The position numbers and the translations under genes were made by a program. 64,000 nt of DNA, from positions 310,001 through 374,000 of the forward strand of contig JAPXFQ010000075.1 of the NCBI GenBank assembly GCA_028564705.1, read 5' to 3'. Source of the stretch: Apricaphanius iberus (lineage: Eukaryota; Chordata; Actinopteri; Cyprinodontiformes; Aphaniidae). Position 1 is the first letter of the stretch. The number at the start of each line of letters is the position of its first letter. The notes below the pieces were generated by a model, which saw nothing but the letters and a program-made list of their open reading frames with translations, made no database searches and was not told the origin of the DNA. Below, piece after piece: positions 25,608 through 38,001 of the stretch.

Positions 25608-25615
25608 AATAAAAT

Positions 25616-26123
25616 CATGTAATTATAACCTTTCATGTTAAAGTTAAAACAGCACACTTTTCGGTAAAGCCTTGTAATTTAGAGTATTTCTTCCAAAAAA
25701 AAAAAGTCAAATTCAGTATAAATAAGAGTTAATTGCTTCACAAGATGGATTTATTTCAGGATGTTTTCACATCTACATTTCCATATCAAATGTAATAAAG
25801 TGTTTAAGAATAGTATTTTTATTGTGGCAGATGAAGCAGATTAGGTTAGGGAAACTGTAAGTGTAAAAGAGGGATCAGTCTACTCAGGGACTGATTACAG
25901 AGGTATCAGCTCAAAATATAGATTCTGATATTGTTAATGGATGTCTTGTAAATAATATATATTTCATTGACAAAACATGCAGGCTTAATCTACATTTATT
26001 TCATTCTATTCTGTTTAAAATTTAAACTTTTTGTATTTATTGTCTCTCTTTTAAAGAAAAAATACAACACGCTGTCATTTGGGCATAGAAAGTGGTTTTA
26101 TTGGAACTAATGACTGCTTTTTA
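25616..26123. other. intron, nothing recognised
   Basis: AT-rich. No recognised repeat ends. Confidence 0.4.

Positions 26124-26160
<37 letters not shown>
26124..26160. repeat. (CA)n dinucleotide microsatellite
   Basis: About 18 CA units with one interruption (CAAACA). Confidence 0.95.
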
Positions 26161-28621
26161 TCACTTATGTATTGACAAGAGAAGTCCCCTTATCACTACA
26201 GACTCTTTGCAGTGACGCTAAGAAACGTTTAAATTTGATCATTCTCACTACAAATCTCCCAATTTTACAAAACCTCTGATTAGTTTACACCAGATTTAAT
26301 AATAAAACCAGCAATCAGTTTTATTATTGACATCCTGAATCAGCTAACATTGCAGAGCACTTTTCAAAGCAGGTCTACACCATGGTCGTCATTATTTAAG
26401 TGCTAATTTATAATAATAGCTCAATGAGTATTCCGGCTGCTTCAAAAAGTAGCTACAATACTAGCATGCTCCTGCAAATGCACTGCAAGGCTTCTCCCTG
26501 CATTGCTTGTCTGCCCATAACTTAACCATTTTTGACCTTGATCACTGTCTAAACGATCACAAATATTACTATCTTGTTGTGTTCCTCTAAATTCTACAAG
26601 TGATTGGTAAGCAGTGTGAAAGCTGTAGTAGTGCCACCAACTGGACTAAAGTGACACTTTGCAGAGTGTATATCTTCGCTCATTCCTACGCGAAATTACT
26701 GTAGCAAAAATGCTGAACACCTTAAGAAGATACTTAGAACTCACAATCGATTGCAGAGGGTAATATTTGTCGGGAAAGATGGAATGACCAGAGTGGTAAA
26801 ACGCAGTGTTTTTCTAAAGGTGTCTGTGTATCATGGGATTAAACCGAAACTGGGAAAACAAGTAGAAAGCACGGATCTGCCTTTATTGCACCTCAGTGAT
26901 AAAGCGTTTAAACTGTTTTCTTTATCTGTTTTTTTTCCTGCATACCTCACTAATTAGATGACAGAAGTAGCTCTACATGAGCATAAATCTAGATTTCAAC
27001 TTGGAATCAATAAGACGATGAAACATAGCGATGCAAAACGGAGCTTTCTTTTTTACTCCGACAAGATTATTGTTTATTCCATCATCCCACTTTGAAGCTG
27101 TCATTGCAACAGAGCCCAACATTTATTCACAGCCATCATTGTCAGCTAAAGGTCTTAATCGCACATTTTCATAGACACACAAACACACTGACACACTTCC
27201 TCTGGCGTCATCGCTCACAAGCCAAGCAAGGAAGGTAAATATTGACTCACAGGCTTCTCATTAAAGAGCTCACTGACTACTAAAGCCTGGGAAGGACATA
27301 TAGTACCCTAATTACAAATAGAAGACTGTGATGTGTAACATTTGTTGTTGTTAATCGTGAACCCTTTGTCTTCTCTTGATCCTGCCTTTGCCTATTACCA
27401 AGGGATTGCTCGGATTAATGTATCCGTTTCATTTTTGGTCATTCTGGATGTCAGGAATTACATGAGCTCACTTTTTATTCTCCAAAGATAGTTCATTGGA
27501 AAAGAAGGGTTAATCTTGTTACGCTACAAAGTTCTGCCAAGTCCATACAATGAGCAAAGCCTCTAGCCCCCTTTTTTCCTGCCAAATGTTGTCTGTACTC
27601 CACTGAGGCATGATTTGTTCTGAATTATCTTTCCAGCTTAGGGTTACAATGCAGACAACGCTTTTCCCCAATGCTTTTTTTTTCTGGCTTTGGTTTGATT
27701 TTGGCCCACAATAGCAACAAAGTCAGTAAGTTTCTAATATCGTAGAAAGGAGACATCATAGTGAGAACTAAGATTATGAGAATGGAACATTGTTCACATG
27801 CAATCGTGTTTGATAAAGCCTAAAAATGCTATTACCTTATTGTCACTTGAGCTGTTCTCCCTGGTTTAGATCTGGAAGAAGCAGTGACCTTTTCAGCACT
27901 GTCCCACATCAGGTCTATTACGCAGTGACAGTTCACCTCTCCCTTTTCCTTTGGAGAGGATAATACCAGCTGTCCTTTTTTTATTGTGATGAAAAAAGCC
28001 TCAGACTGATTTTAATTTCTCCGCTGCTGTAGCTTCTGTCTGCTAACAGTCACTTTACTTGCAAGCAATCCCCAGGAAAGACAGTTCCTTTAGTGTGTGA
28101 TTAAATAGCATAGAATAGTGACGTGGATACCAGCTTACAGGGACAGGATTGGATTATCTTGAGAACTGGACTGTAAGCTTGATGATCCAGCATAACCACA
28201 TAAAGATTCTATCAAATATGTAGTTGGGGGGGATTGATTAAAGCTGATACTGTAATCCATATAATACTTGAAAATGGAATATTCCATCAGCAATTCTGTA
28301 AGTCTTTAATGTACTGTTGGAAGATGGATTTTCTGCTTTTGCTTAGTATAGGCTCAGGGATTGGTTAAAGGTTCAGACTTGTAGTGATCGGCAGTTTGAT
28401 TAATGCAGTCTCTGTTTTGATGTTCAGGTTTTTTGCAAATAAGAAAAAATTGTCATGCAACAAAACCAAGTTCTAAAGGTGGTGTAAAAGCTTATTAAAA
28501 TAGAAATGTTAATATTACAAAATGTTATTCTTAGTCTGAACAAATTGTCCTTTTGGAGGCTGAAGCATTTATTAAAACACGTGAAGTTGTCATGTATTAG
28601 TTATGAAAATATAAATAGTTC
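26161..28621. other. intron, nothing recognised
   Basis: About 2.5 kb with no repeat ends, poor reading frames and moderate composition. This repeat-free stretch is a reasonable place to look for conserved non-coding elements, which I cannot test here. Confidence 0.4.
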
Positions 28622-29302
28622 ATGGGGAGCCTAAGTCTCCTCCACTTCCTGTTGGCCCATGGGTCCACAGGCCAAAAAAATAATGAATGGAAGTCATGGA
28701 ACAATATAAGTAATGCTCTGGTCAGCTTTGCATTACGCCCTGAATCATTCATATGTTGCACCTCAATTTAAATAACTATTTATATGTGTTTTGTGTTTGT
28801 CAACTGATTTGGGATTTATTTGATTTTAAAAGTTTGCTATTAAAATGCTTACAAAACAGAAGTTGCATATGACGTCCAAAGCTAACTAAAAATACTAATA
28901 AATACTAACATAGACCTTGTAGTGGTTCTCCCTCTTGCTGGCTCTCACTTTAATGACTGTTTCAACTCCAGCATTGCTGCTGGTTTTCTCCAGGTTTATT
29001 GCTCATTCCTTCGTCCTGGATGAAGGAGGTGAGTCATGGCTACTCGGACTTGAAAGTTGTAGTCCACTGACTGTTTTTTACACGAAACCATAAGTAACTT
29101 TTGCTGCCGGTTGAAAATCAACATTTCATCAACATCAAAATGTGTCTTTTAGATTCACGGACATCATATGTTCAAGCAATGGCGCTTTTCAAACGGGAAA
29201 AGAAAATAACTTTTGCTTGCTCCATTGACTCTCATTCATTCTTTTTTTGGCAGTTGGAGACTCATGGACCAGAAATAGAAGGACATGACTTAGGCTCCCC
29301 AT
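28622..29302. mobile_element. non-autonomous TIR element (MITE), 681 bp
   Basis: The terminal inverted repeats start with 16 identical bases, ATGGGGAGCCTAAGTC (28622-28637 and reversed at 29287-29302). Imperfect pairing extends about 60 bp further (..GGCCCATGGGTCCA.. against ..GGTCCATGAGTC..). No transposase is encoded. The superfamily cannot be fixed because the target duplication is unclear. Confidence 0.75.
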
Positions 29303-29304
29303 AG

Positions 29305-29691
29305 TAGGGTTACATCAACACCACTTTTTTTCAAACTGATACAATACCAATACTTGGATCAGAGTACTTGCCTATACCAAATACCAATGCCGATACTTGT
29401 ACCACATTAAAAATGCAACGAATTGGAAGACAGGTTTTATTTTCTTCATTGCTTGTTGCAAGAATTTATAGCAAATTACAAGAAAAAAAAATAGAAACAG
29501 GAATACCCACTAAACTTTCTAACTAAAATTTAAAATGAAAAAAAAAAAAAAATCTGTGAAATTATTGCAAAGATTCCACATTTCTAATTACTGGTTCTTG
29601 GTATCAGATAAAAGACAATTGCCAATACGTGTACATTCGAACAGTATCAGCTCCCATACCCAATACCAGTATCAGTATTGGTGCGTCCCTA
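29305..29691. mobile_element. hAT-like MITE abutting the preceding element
   Basis: Begins TAGGGTTACATCAACACCAC. Its reversed right end is TAGGGACGCACCAATACTGA. Flanking octamers CCCCATAG and CTTCATAG agree at 6 of 8. The body has paired GATAC/GTATC motifs and TTTTATTTTCTTCATTGCTTG, shared with the 31455-32031 element, so both belong to one family. It sits just after the right end of the 681-bp MITE. Confidence 0.75.
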
Positions 29692-29699
29692 CTTCATAG

Positions 29700-31446
29700 T
29701 ACTCCTTGCACTACTTCAGACCAGTTTAACCTTGAGGGGAAAAAATACACATGTAAAGATCTCCAAAAATAACATAAAATGAAATATAACAACTAGACAG
29801 GCAATTTCTTTCAAAGGTGTATACTTGATTTTATACATACTGTATTTTAACAAACTCATACTATGAATTCTGACAATGCAGCCTAAATTTTCCTCAGTTT
29901 GGTCATTGCAGTGAAATTTAGAATTAAATCAAAAGCGTGACTCCCACATGTCCCACCAAAATGTGGGAGACAATCCAACTTCTTGGCATAAAACACAAAC
30001 TAGGTATGGATTCCTCATCATACAAGATCCGAGCAGCACCAAAGATTCTTGTTCTTGTCTTGTTGTCTACATGCTATTTCTCACCACACTTATATGGTAA
30101 TTTTATGATAGGGCTTAAGTTCTGACAATATGTTTTGAACTTTAACTAAAACATTTCTGCAATCCAATACTGCAATGCAAAGCAATTCATTCTACAGCTG
30201 TCAACAAAATATACACCCAACAAAATACGCTGTGGAAATATAATGTAATAATATATGTCAGGACTCCGTGCCGTATAATTTATGTAGAATCATTTCAAAA
30301 GCAGACACCTAAATACATTAAAGGTCTCATTTACTCATATTTTAAAATACAATTGCTGTGATCTGTAGTTTGAATAAATGCTATATGGGCCATTTTCTGT
30401 GGAAAAAAATGTTCTCATGTTCCTGTTTCAGGAGATGGAAATTGTCAAAGGAGTGAGTGGGGGGGCACGACAGGATTACGAGTAATATTCATGACACATA
30501 AACAAATTCCCTCTGGTTTGCGAGGAGCAGTGCGACACTTACATTGTCGTTGTTGAATTAACTAGCTTTACAAACTTTTCTGTGAATGTATTCCGAAGAC
30601 AACTTCAAACAGTTTCTTCCTAAGTTCTTTTCTTTTTTGGGGTAAAAATGCAATGTTGATGTGTTATATGTACGAATAACACAGACCTGAATGTGTTCCA
30701 CCATTTTGTGGAGTTGCTAACGGTTAGCTACCAGCGAGTCGTGATCTGCTAAACCCCTGTCCACAAAATCAATGCAGCCTTCCTCTGGACAGTCGCAAGC
30801 CAAAATAGATAAGACATGATAACTAATTTCCTCTACAATGTAGAAGAGACTGGCTTTTTGTGACTTGCTTAATTTTTCCCATCTATTTCCTTCCAGCAGC
30901 TAATGCAGGCAGTGGGTTTGGAGAAAATGTTCATGTGCTGCATACATATACAACTCAGAGTGACCAATTGTATTGAAAAACAGAAAAGTATTACATACTT
31001 TCTCAGTGAAGGAGACATTAAAGGACGTCAAGAATCAGTTTGATCTTGCCTTTTGGGCATAAGTAAATCTCCTTCCTGAAGTTAAAAGCTTGATGAGTGG
31101 GCAGAGGAATCCTAAAAATCTTTAAGGATCCACGTTACCCTCTTAGTGACCCTATATCTGAAGAAAGAGATTGAGGTCTCTCAAACCACAAACCAGCAAT
31201 CTTTGTATAGGTCTTAACCAAGCTAATTAATCTCTTTTTATTAAGTTACCAAGCAGACCCCCATTCCAAAAAGTTAAAATAGATTCAGTAAAATAAAAAT
31301 CTATATATTTTAAACCATTCAATACATTTTTAAAACTGCAAGATTTTTTTGATGGACAAAAAAAACTTGAATTCATATGCAAGCGTTGCGAGCAGGGGTG
31401 TGAACAGATATAAACCGGAACAATGGTAAAGTGTGATGGTAGAACT
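29700..31446. other. intron, nothing firmly recognised
   Basis: The 30430-30800 part contains GCTAACGGTTAGCTACCAGC-type sequence often seen in fish interspersed repeats, but no element ends could be defined. The rest is unassigned. Confidence 0.35.
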
Positions 31447-31454
31447 GTAATTAT

Positions 31455-32031
31455 TAGGGATGCACCAATCCAGCTTTTTTCATTTCTTGTATCGATACAG
31501 ATACCTTAGGTTCACAATCTGCATATTCCGATCCCATACTGATCCAAACAGTGCTGAATTACATAAACTGTATGCTATGAGGAAAAGGCACTAGGGATGC
31601 ATAAATACTACTTTTTTCAAACCGATACAACACTGAGGCTTGGATCTGACTACTTGCCGAGTACCGATGCTGATACTTCTACCACAAACAAAAATGCAAT
31701 AAATTGGAAGACGGTTTTATTTTCTTCTCACTTGTTACAACAAATTATCATGAATTAGAAAAAAATTATTATATATATTTATAATTGAAATATAATTATA
31801 AATTACATTTATGACACATCATTCTTCCATGTTGTGTCTTGTCCAAATGTCATTGTAGAAAATGACAGCAAAAGTAAAATATTAATCGAAAAATAAAAAT
31901 GGTCTTCTAAATTATAGCAATGTTCAAATTTTAAGTATCAGGTCATGGAATTGGTTAACAAACCAATACAGACACCTGTACATTTGAATAGTATCGGTCC
32001 CAGTATCAGTATCGGTATCTTTGCAACCCTA
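31455..32031. mobile_element. hAT MITE with perfect 8-bp target duplication and an extra internal end
   Basis: The flanking octamer GTAATTAT is identical on both sides (31447-31454 and 32032-32039), a clear hAT signature. The left end is TAGGGATGCACCAATCCAGC and the reversed right end is TAGGGTTGCAAAGATACCGA. A second TAGGGATGCA terminus occurs inside at 31592, followed by the family's CTTTTTTCAAACCGATACAA block. The element is therefore a composite: a nested related copy lacking its own right end, or a duplicated left end. No coding capacity. Confidence 0.8.
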
Positions 32032-32039
32032 GTAATTAT

Positions 32040-33094
32040 CACTGGATCCTTCTCTTTCTCAGTTTACAAGGATTTAATCTTACCACAAAGATCCTAAAAT
32101 AGTTCCTTTGGATAAGGATCAATCATTTATTTGAAATAAGGAAACTGGAAATCTTACTGGAAAGCTGGAATGGCAAGATTTCAACAAACTTGACACTATT
32201 TTGCTTTTCTTCATCATGAATTGAGACTAATAGTTATCAACTAAAACACAGGTACTGAATGATCATTATCTGGCATTATCCCATTATCCTTCGTCAACGT
32301 AGGTGTTAATTTTAAGCTGTGACTAATGGATTTTTTGCTTGCCGATACATTTAAAAGAAAATATAAACCTTTCTAACAGTTATGGAGGGATGGAAATATA
32401 ATCACTGAGACACAAATTTTACATGAGCAGATGAGCTAGAAATGGATCTGTTTTCTTCAACTCCACCACGTAACTGTTTTAATTATAATTTTGGTATTCA
32501 GGACTTTGTGTCAAATTGCACTGGTGGCCAGCAGCAGGACCGGAAGCACTCCAGCTAATATGTAGAATGTTACACAGGTGGAGATATCAGTGAGAGAGAT
32601 GATGCTGCTTTAAGTGCCCTTGCTAGGAATGCTACTGATCTAACTATGCTCCTGTTTCATTGTCTGGATTAAATGTTTTGGTTTCATTCATTTTGATTTG
32701 CATAGATTTGCAAGTTATGCAGTTAATTTCTAGGTCAGGAGTTTTTCCAAAAGAACCAACAGCCAAAAAGGTGTTAATTCTGATTTTTTTTTTTAGAATA
32801 AGCAACTCTGTTTAAAGCTTACGATACCTCAATATCTTTCATGTAACGTATAACTCTCACACCATCTTTATATGAGTAAAAATAACTAATCGCTTATGAT
32901 TGAAAAATGTTTTGGCAAAAAAAAAAAAAACGGCAAACATTTTGGATTTAAGCACAGCTGCCTTTGCCTAAAAAGGCAGCCTACTTAGAACTGGTTGGTT
33001 ATTTTCATCTAAGAAATGTAGGTCACAGGGTGCAACTGTGTATGTATGCCCACTGTGGGCAGTTTTTCCCATTCCAAGCTCGGGTCCTCTACCA
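32040..33094. other. intron, nothing recognised
   Basis: No repeat ends seen. Contains poly-T and poly-A runs. Confidence 0.4.
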
Positions 33095-33590
33095 GAGGTA
33101 TGGTGAATGGTATTCTTTGGATGCAACGCAGCATTATTTCTCCTCTATACAAGACAAGCAGAGTTTTTACCAAAAAGTTATATTTCATTTTACTGTATGA
33201 AATTCTCCCAATCATCTTCTGAATCATCCATACGGTCTCTAGCAAACTTCAGACAGGCCTGGACATGTACTTGGTTAAACAGGGGGACACGTCTGGCACT
33301 GCAGGATTTGAGACCCTGCTGGTTACAGATTGTAGCCTTTGTTACTTTGGTCCCAGCCCACAGCAGTTCATTCACTAGCCCCACCCCCCCCCCCCCCGGT
33401 TCAGTTTTTTTCTCACTACTGTTGTGATTATTTTGACCCTAAGGGGTGAGTTCTTGTGTGGAACTGCAGATTGATGGAGATTATCAGTGGTCTTGTGTCT
33501 CTTCCATTTTCAAATTACACACCTCTGATCTTTTTAAGTGAGAGAACTTGCACAATTGTTGACTGAGTAAACACTTTTTCCCCAGTGTAT
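33095..33590 (-). pseudogene. Tc1/mariner transposase remnant
   Basis: The minus strand encodes TKVTKATICNQQGLKSCSAR, then RVPLFNQVHVQACLKFARDR and MDDSEDDWENF. This is the region between the DNA-binding domain and the first catalytic Asp of fish Tc1-like transposases. The high-coordinate end (33551-33589) is a terminal sequence of the type CACAATTGTTGACTGAGTAA, also present at 45689-45728. There is a 14-C run at 33384-33397 and internal deletions. The catalytic region and the other end are missing. Confidence 0.8.
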
Positions 33591-34324
33591 CTAGTGCCAG
33601 ATTGAAGAATGTCTTGCTAAGTGAGTTTGACTGTGAAGCGTCCGTTTCTTGTAGCACGTGAGGAGGTATTTAGAATATTTATGAACACAATGCTATTCTG
33701 AGTTTAAAAAAAGAGACGGAACTGAAAAAAAGTTTACTCTCCCACGAGGGTAAATTCAGTTTACAGTACAACCTGTCCAAGATCATGACAAACAAACAAC
33801 AAGCAATACAAACAGATCAGGGTCACTGCAGGACTTGCAGCCAAAGGATGGCGCTTCCTTGATAAAAAGATAAAAGCAGATGCACGTTTGGGGGAGGGGG
33901 GAACCACGGTGGGGGAAAAAAGCGTTCACATGTGTTTTGATCCTTAGTCAAGAGTCAAAAAACAGATAATAGAAAAAAAACACTTAAGAACCAAGCACGT
34001 TTCTAGACATTAACAATGCCCCAATCTACCGGTTAACACCCTGCCACCAAGGCGTTATCCAGCTTCCTGGGGCGGGAGAGAGCATTAGGATACAGCAAGA
34101 CAGTGTGTGTTTGTCTAAATTCCATGTCAGTGTGTGCGTCAGTAGATGCACGGGGGGGGGATGCTCTGTTTACATTCCTCTCATGGACATTTGATTGTGG
34201 ACCAGTTGAAGGTATACATTGGAGCCCAAATAATAATTATTTGGATAACAGGGAGAGCAAATTTCCTCTCTTCCGTTCAGTCTGTCAGTGGTTTCTTTTA
34301 TGAATCTAATTGAACCAAATTAAA
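33591..34324. other. intron, nothing recognised
   Basis: No clear transposon ends. Includes G-rich tracts near 33890-33920 and 34151-34160. Confidence 0.35.
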
Positions 34325-34560
34325 GTTCAGATTAAAGTTACGGATCCATTAATTTTATCCAAGTCCGATGACAATTTGCGAATGAGTCCCAGAGTGCCGG
34401 CCAGATCGCCTCTTGCAGCGTCTTTTCTGCCTCCCAGCGCCTCCAGCATCTGGTTTTGAATCCCGTCAGCACGTATCAATGCTTCCGACTGTTCCTTCAG
34501 ACGTCCAATCGCCCACACGAACTTGTCGAAGGTAAGAGATTTGGTGTAAAAAATTAAGTT
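34325..34560 (-). other. unrecognised GC-richer reading frame
   Basis: On the minus strand a frame runs through LTFDKFVWAIGRLKEQSEAL, then IRADGIQNQMLEALGG, RKDAARGDLAGTLGLIRKLS and SDLDKINGSVTLI to a stop. Composition and amino acids (Ala, Gly, Leu, Lys, Asp) look more like coding than the AT-rich neighbours, and the Leu/Glu spacing suggests a helical or coiled-coil segment. There is no ATG near the start and no family I recognise. It could be a fragment of a transposon protein, a processed pseudogene or an unrelated exon. Confidence 0.25.
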
Positions 34561-36061
34561 AAAAAGGAAATAGGCTGCAATGCTGTTGACCAGATACTAG
34601 ACTGCAATAGTGCCAGGAGCCCCCCAGGAAAAATGTTACACCCCCTATTGTGCTAGCAGGGAATTGCTTTGCGAGGCCCCACAGGCAATGGAGAAGTAAA
34701 AAAAAATGTCTCTGTCGGTACGGGTGTGTGCCAGTGGAAACTTCCTGATGGGGAAATAAAACAACAAAAAACAACAAAAAAACAACAATTAAACAATCAA
34801 CATCAGGACACAAGCATTGAAAAGGTTATAGAAGCTTGCCTTCAGTTAACCTGAAAAGGTTATAGTGCACTTTAGGTTTGTCCAGAAATTTTACCGAATG
34901 CGAGTTATACCAAATGTTTTGTAAGTAATTTATATCTAGGTATACATGAATAATGTGCACGATGGGCCAAACAATGTATTTTTTGGTAGATTTTGTACAA
35001 GATTTCCAGGCATGGACTTGCAGTAACTTCTACTGTAAATGGATCCGATCATTGAATTTAGAAACCATATTTAAAACTCTGTTGTTAAAACTATGGTTGC
35101 CAAAGCGAGCCATCACATTTTTAAATAAAATATTTTCACTGGGAAAGTTCCTTTAGGGTTAGCCTGACCTCCTGATCCAAACCCTACCTTGTTATGGTTG
35201 TTGTAATAGACAATAATTACACAATAATTTATTTTAATTTAACATTTCTACTTTTGCTTTGGTCCTCACCAATGACATATTCTGGTGATAGGTCTGCCCA
35301 GAAGACGTAGTGTGGAATCTGCCACACAGAAAAATAAACTTTATAAAAAAAGAGAAAAAAAGAATAAAGGTTATCATTTGCAACATATTGTATTTCTGCA
35401 GGGGATAATCTCTACTCCAACCAAAACTGACCTTACAGCTTGACAGAGAAGAATAACTTTAGTTTGAGTTCATCATTTCATAAATACAATGCAAGGAATA
35501 CCAGTTTCCTTTAGAGAAGCCGGGTTTCTTTTTATCCATAGTTGCACTTTGATCCTGGATAAGGAAATCAAAAAATCATGTTCAAAAGGTTTGAACAGAG
35601 TGAAACTCTCAAATTGCAACGATATATTCAGGTTTTAAAAGATGTATTACAGGCTTGACTCTGTCTGACCTGCACACAAGTGAAAACTTTTGGAATCTGA
35701 AAATAGGTACAAGAAGCAGGGAAAGTGAAGGAGACCCCCTTCTGTTTTAGCTGCTTTAAATCCCTTCTTTGTTCTCTGGATTTTGGCAGTTCCCTTTACT
35801 TTCGCTGCAGTGATTCTTCAGTGACACATCGCTAGCTCACAGATCTGCTCAACACTCAATGCTCAAAGAGTTTAAAGGGGGTGAAGAAATGGGTGAGCAT
35901 GAGAGCAAGTGAATCCTGTAAGGCTTGCCCTTGGTCCAAGCTCTCACATCACAGGTGATTCTCTACCACATGCAAGTTGATTTTCCTATGTCAGTAAACC
36001 AGCCAGAGCATAGCTGTACACAATAGGGAATAGAAGCTCCCAACAACGCAAAATCAGTTTG
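34561..36061. other. intron, nothing recognised
   Basis: AT-rich. No recognised repeat ends or coding motif. Confidence 0.4.
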
Positions 36062-36480
36062 GTAAGGCAAGGCCAATTTATTTGTATAGTGACACTTTTA
36101 GCAACAAAGCAATTCAAGGTGTTTATTAGAGGATTAGAGGAGAATAGACATTGAAAGCTGCTTATACATGTATAAGTCTAAGTATGCTATGTAGAATGGA
36201 ATCAGAGGACATGAGTGGTCTATAATGGCAAGAGCTCTTCTCATATTTAGGTGCTAGACCATTTCATGTAAAACCATTTAAAAATCTATTCTCTAAATTA
36301 CATTGAGCAAGTGTCAGGACTTTAGACATGGGGTGATGTGCTCTACATGCCTAGTTTGAGTGAGGAATCCAGCAGCCTTTCGGATCAGCTGCAACTGCCT
36401 GATTGACTTTTTTGAAAGACCTGTGAAGACACTGTTGCAGTTATCAACCTGACAAAAGATAAACGCATGGGTGATTTTTT
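36062..36480 (-). mobile_element. L2/Rex-type LINE 3' fragment
   Basis: Read on the minus strand it gives DNCNSVFTGLSKKSIRQLQL then HVEHITPCLKS, the RT C-terminal 'DYCN..FTGLP...Q..QNAAAR.LT...HITP.LKSLHWLP' region of fish L2/Rex-type LINEs with several indels. It ends at low coordinates with the tail GTCACTATACAAATAAATTG. It is 5'-truncated and antisense to nrxn2. Confidence 0.75.
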
Positions 36481-36799
36481 ATTATTTTTTAGGTTGCGAC
36501 ATTAGTTCTTATTAGGTAATGTTCTTCATGAAGTAGAAGGCTGACCTTGTTATTGCTTTCATATAATCCTGGAGATTTACTTACAAGTCCATTACTGCAC
36601 TTTTTTTCAGGCATGATCAGTAGACATTAGTACCAGTTCATCATTCCCAGTATTGCAGCTCTGAATGAAATATATGAATGTACTTGCCAGCATCAAGAAC
36701 TGTAAAACATTCATTATCATATTGTTGAATTTGTTAAACTGCAGGAAAGAAAACCTGCTCCAGCTTATTTCAATTTTGTAGATAAAAAAAAAAGAAATG

Positions 36800-37815
36800 A
36801 AATCCATATTTAGTAGATCTACCTTTTGCAGAAATTACAACCTCGAAACGCTTCCTGTAGGTTCCAATGAGCGTCAGGATTGTGATTGAACGTATTTTAG
36901 ACCATTCCTCTTTACAGAACATCTCTAGTTAATTTAGGTTTGATGGCTTCCGAGCATGGATAGCTCTCTTTAACTCACACTACAGATTATAAATTGTATT
37001 CAGGTCTGGGGACTGAGATTGCAATTCCAGAACGTTGTACTTGTTCCTCTGCATGAATGCCTTAGTGGATTTTGAGCAGTATTTAGGGTCGTTGTCTTGT
37101 TGAAAGATTCAGCCCCGGCGCAGCTTCAGCTTTGTCACTGATTCCTGGACATTGGTCTCTAGAATCTGCTGCTGGGAATCTGCTGAGTGGAATCCATGCA
37201 TCCCTCAACTTTGACAAGATTCCCAGTCCCTACGCTGGCCACACAGCCCCACAGCATGATGGAACCACCACCATATTTTACCGTAGGTAGCAGGTGTTTT
37301 CCTTGACATGCTGTGTTCTTTTCCCTCCATGCATAACCCCCCTTGTTTAGCCCAAGTAACTCAATTTTAGTTACATCAGTCCACAGCACCTTATTCCAAA
37401 ATGAAGCTGGCTTGTCCAAATGTCAAGCGGCTCTGTTTATGCTGTGGGTGGAGGAAGGGCTTTCTCTGCATCACTCTGCCATACAGCATCTCCTTGTTTA
37501 AAGTGTTCAAAGGGGTGAGCGATGCACAGTGACTCCATCTGTTGCAAGATGATGTTGTAGGTCTTCCGTGCTGGTCTGTGGGTTGACTCTGACTGTTCTC
37601 ACCATTCGTTGCTTCTGTCTATCCAACATTTTTCTTGTTCTGCCACTTTGAGTCTTAACTTGAACTGAGCCTGTGGTCTTCCATTTCCTCAATATGTTCC
37701 TAACTGTGGAAACCGACAGCTTTAATCTCTGAGATAGATTTCTGTATCCTTCCCCTAAACCATTATGGTGAACAATCTTTGTCTTCAGGTCATTTGAGAG
37801 TTGTTTTAAGACAAA
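36800..37815 (-). pseudogene. Tc1/mariner transposase pseudogene
   Basis: Pieces in order on the minus strand: SNDLKTKIVHHNGLGEGYRN (N-terminal helix-turn-helix, near 37790), LKLSVSTVRNILRKWKTTGS, RTRKMLDRQKQRMVRTVRVN, FWNKVLWTDVTKIELLGLNK (first catalytic Asp region, 37350-37400), WREKNTACQGKHLLPTVKYG, GGSIMLWGCVASVGTGNLVK, then degraded C-terminal sequence. In-frame stops and small indels break the frame (for example between 37507 and 37419). The usual D-E of the first catalytic motif reads D-V here. About 1 kb, close to full family length, antisense to nrxn2. The outer TIRs were not resolved. Confidence 0.88.
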
Positions 37816-38001
37816 AAATGCATTCCTTGTTTTTACATTCCCTTATCTCCTCTTTTTTACTTTACCTCATGCATTTAAGGAGAAATAAAAACACATAAAT
37901 ATAATTTCCGTTTTTAATTTTAATCCTCCATACTTCACGATCTTCATGGTTTGAAATGTTAAATTATTTTTATTCAACTGTGTTTCTGAAAAGAAATTGT
38001 A

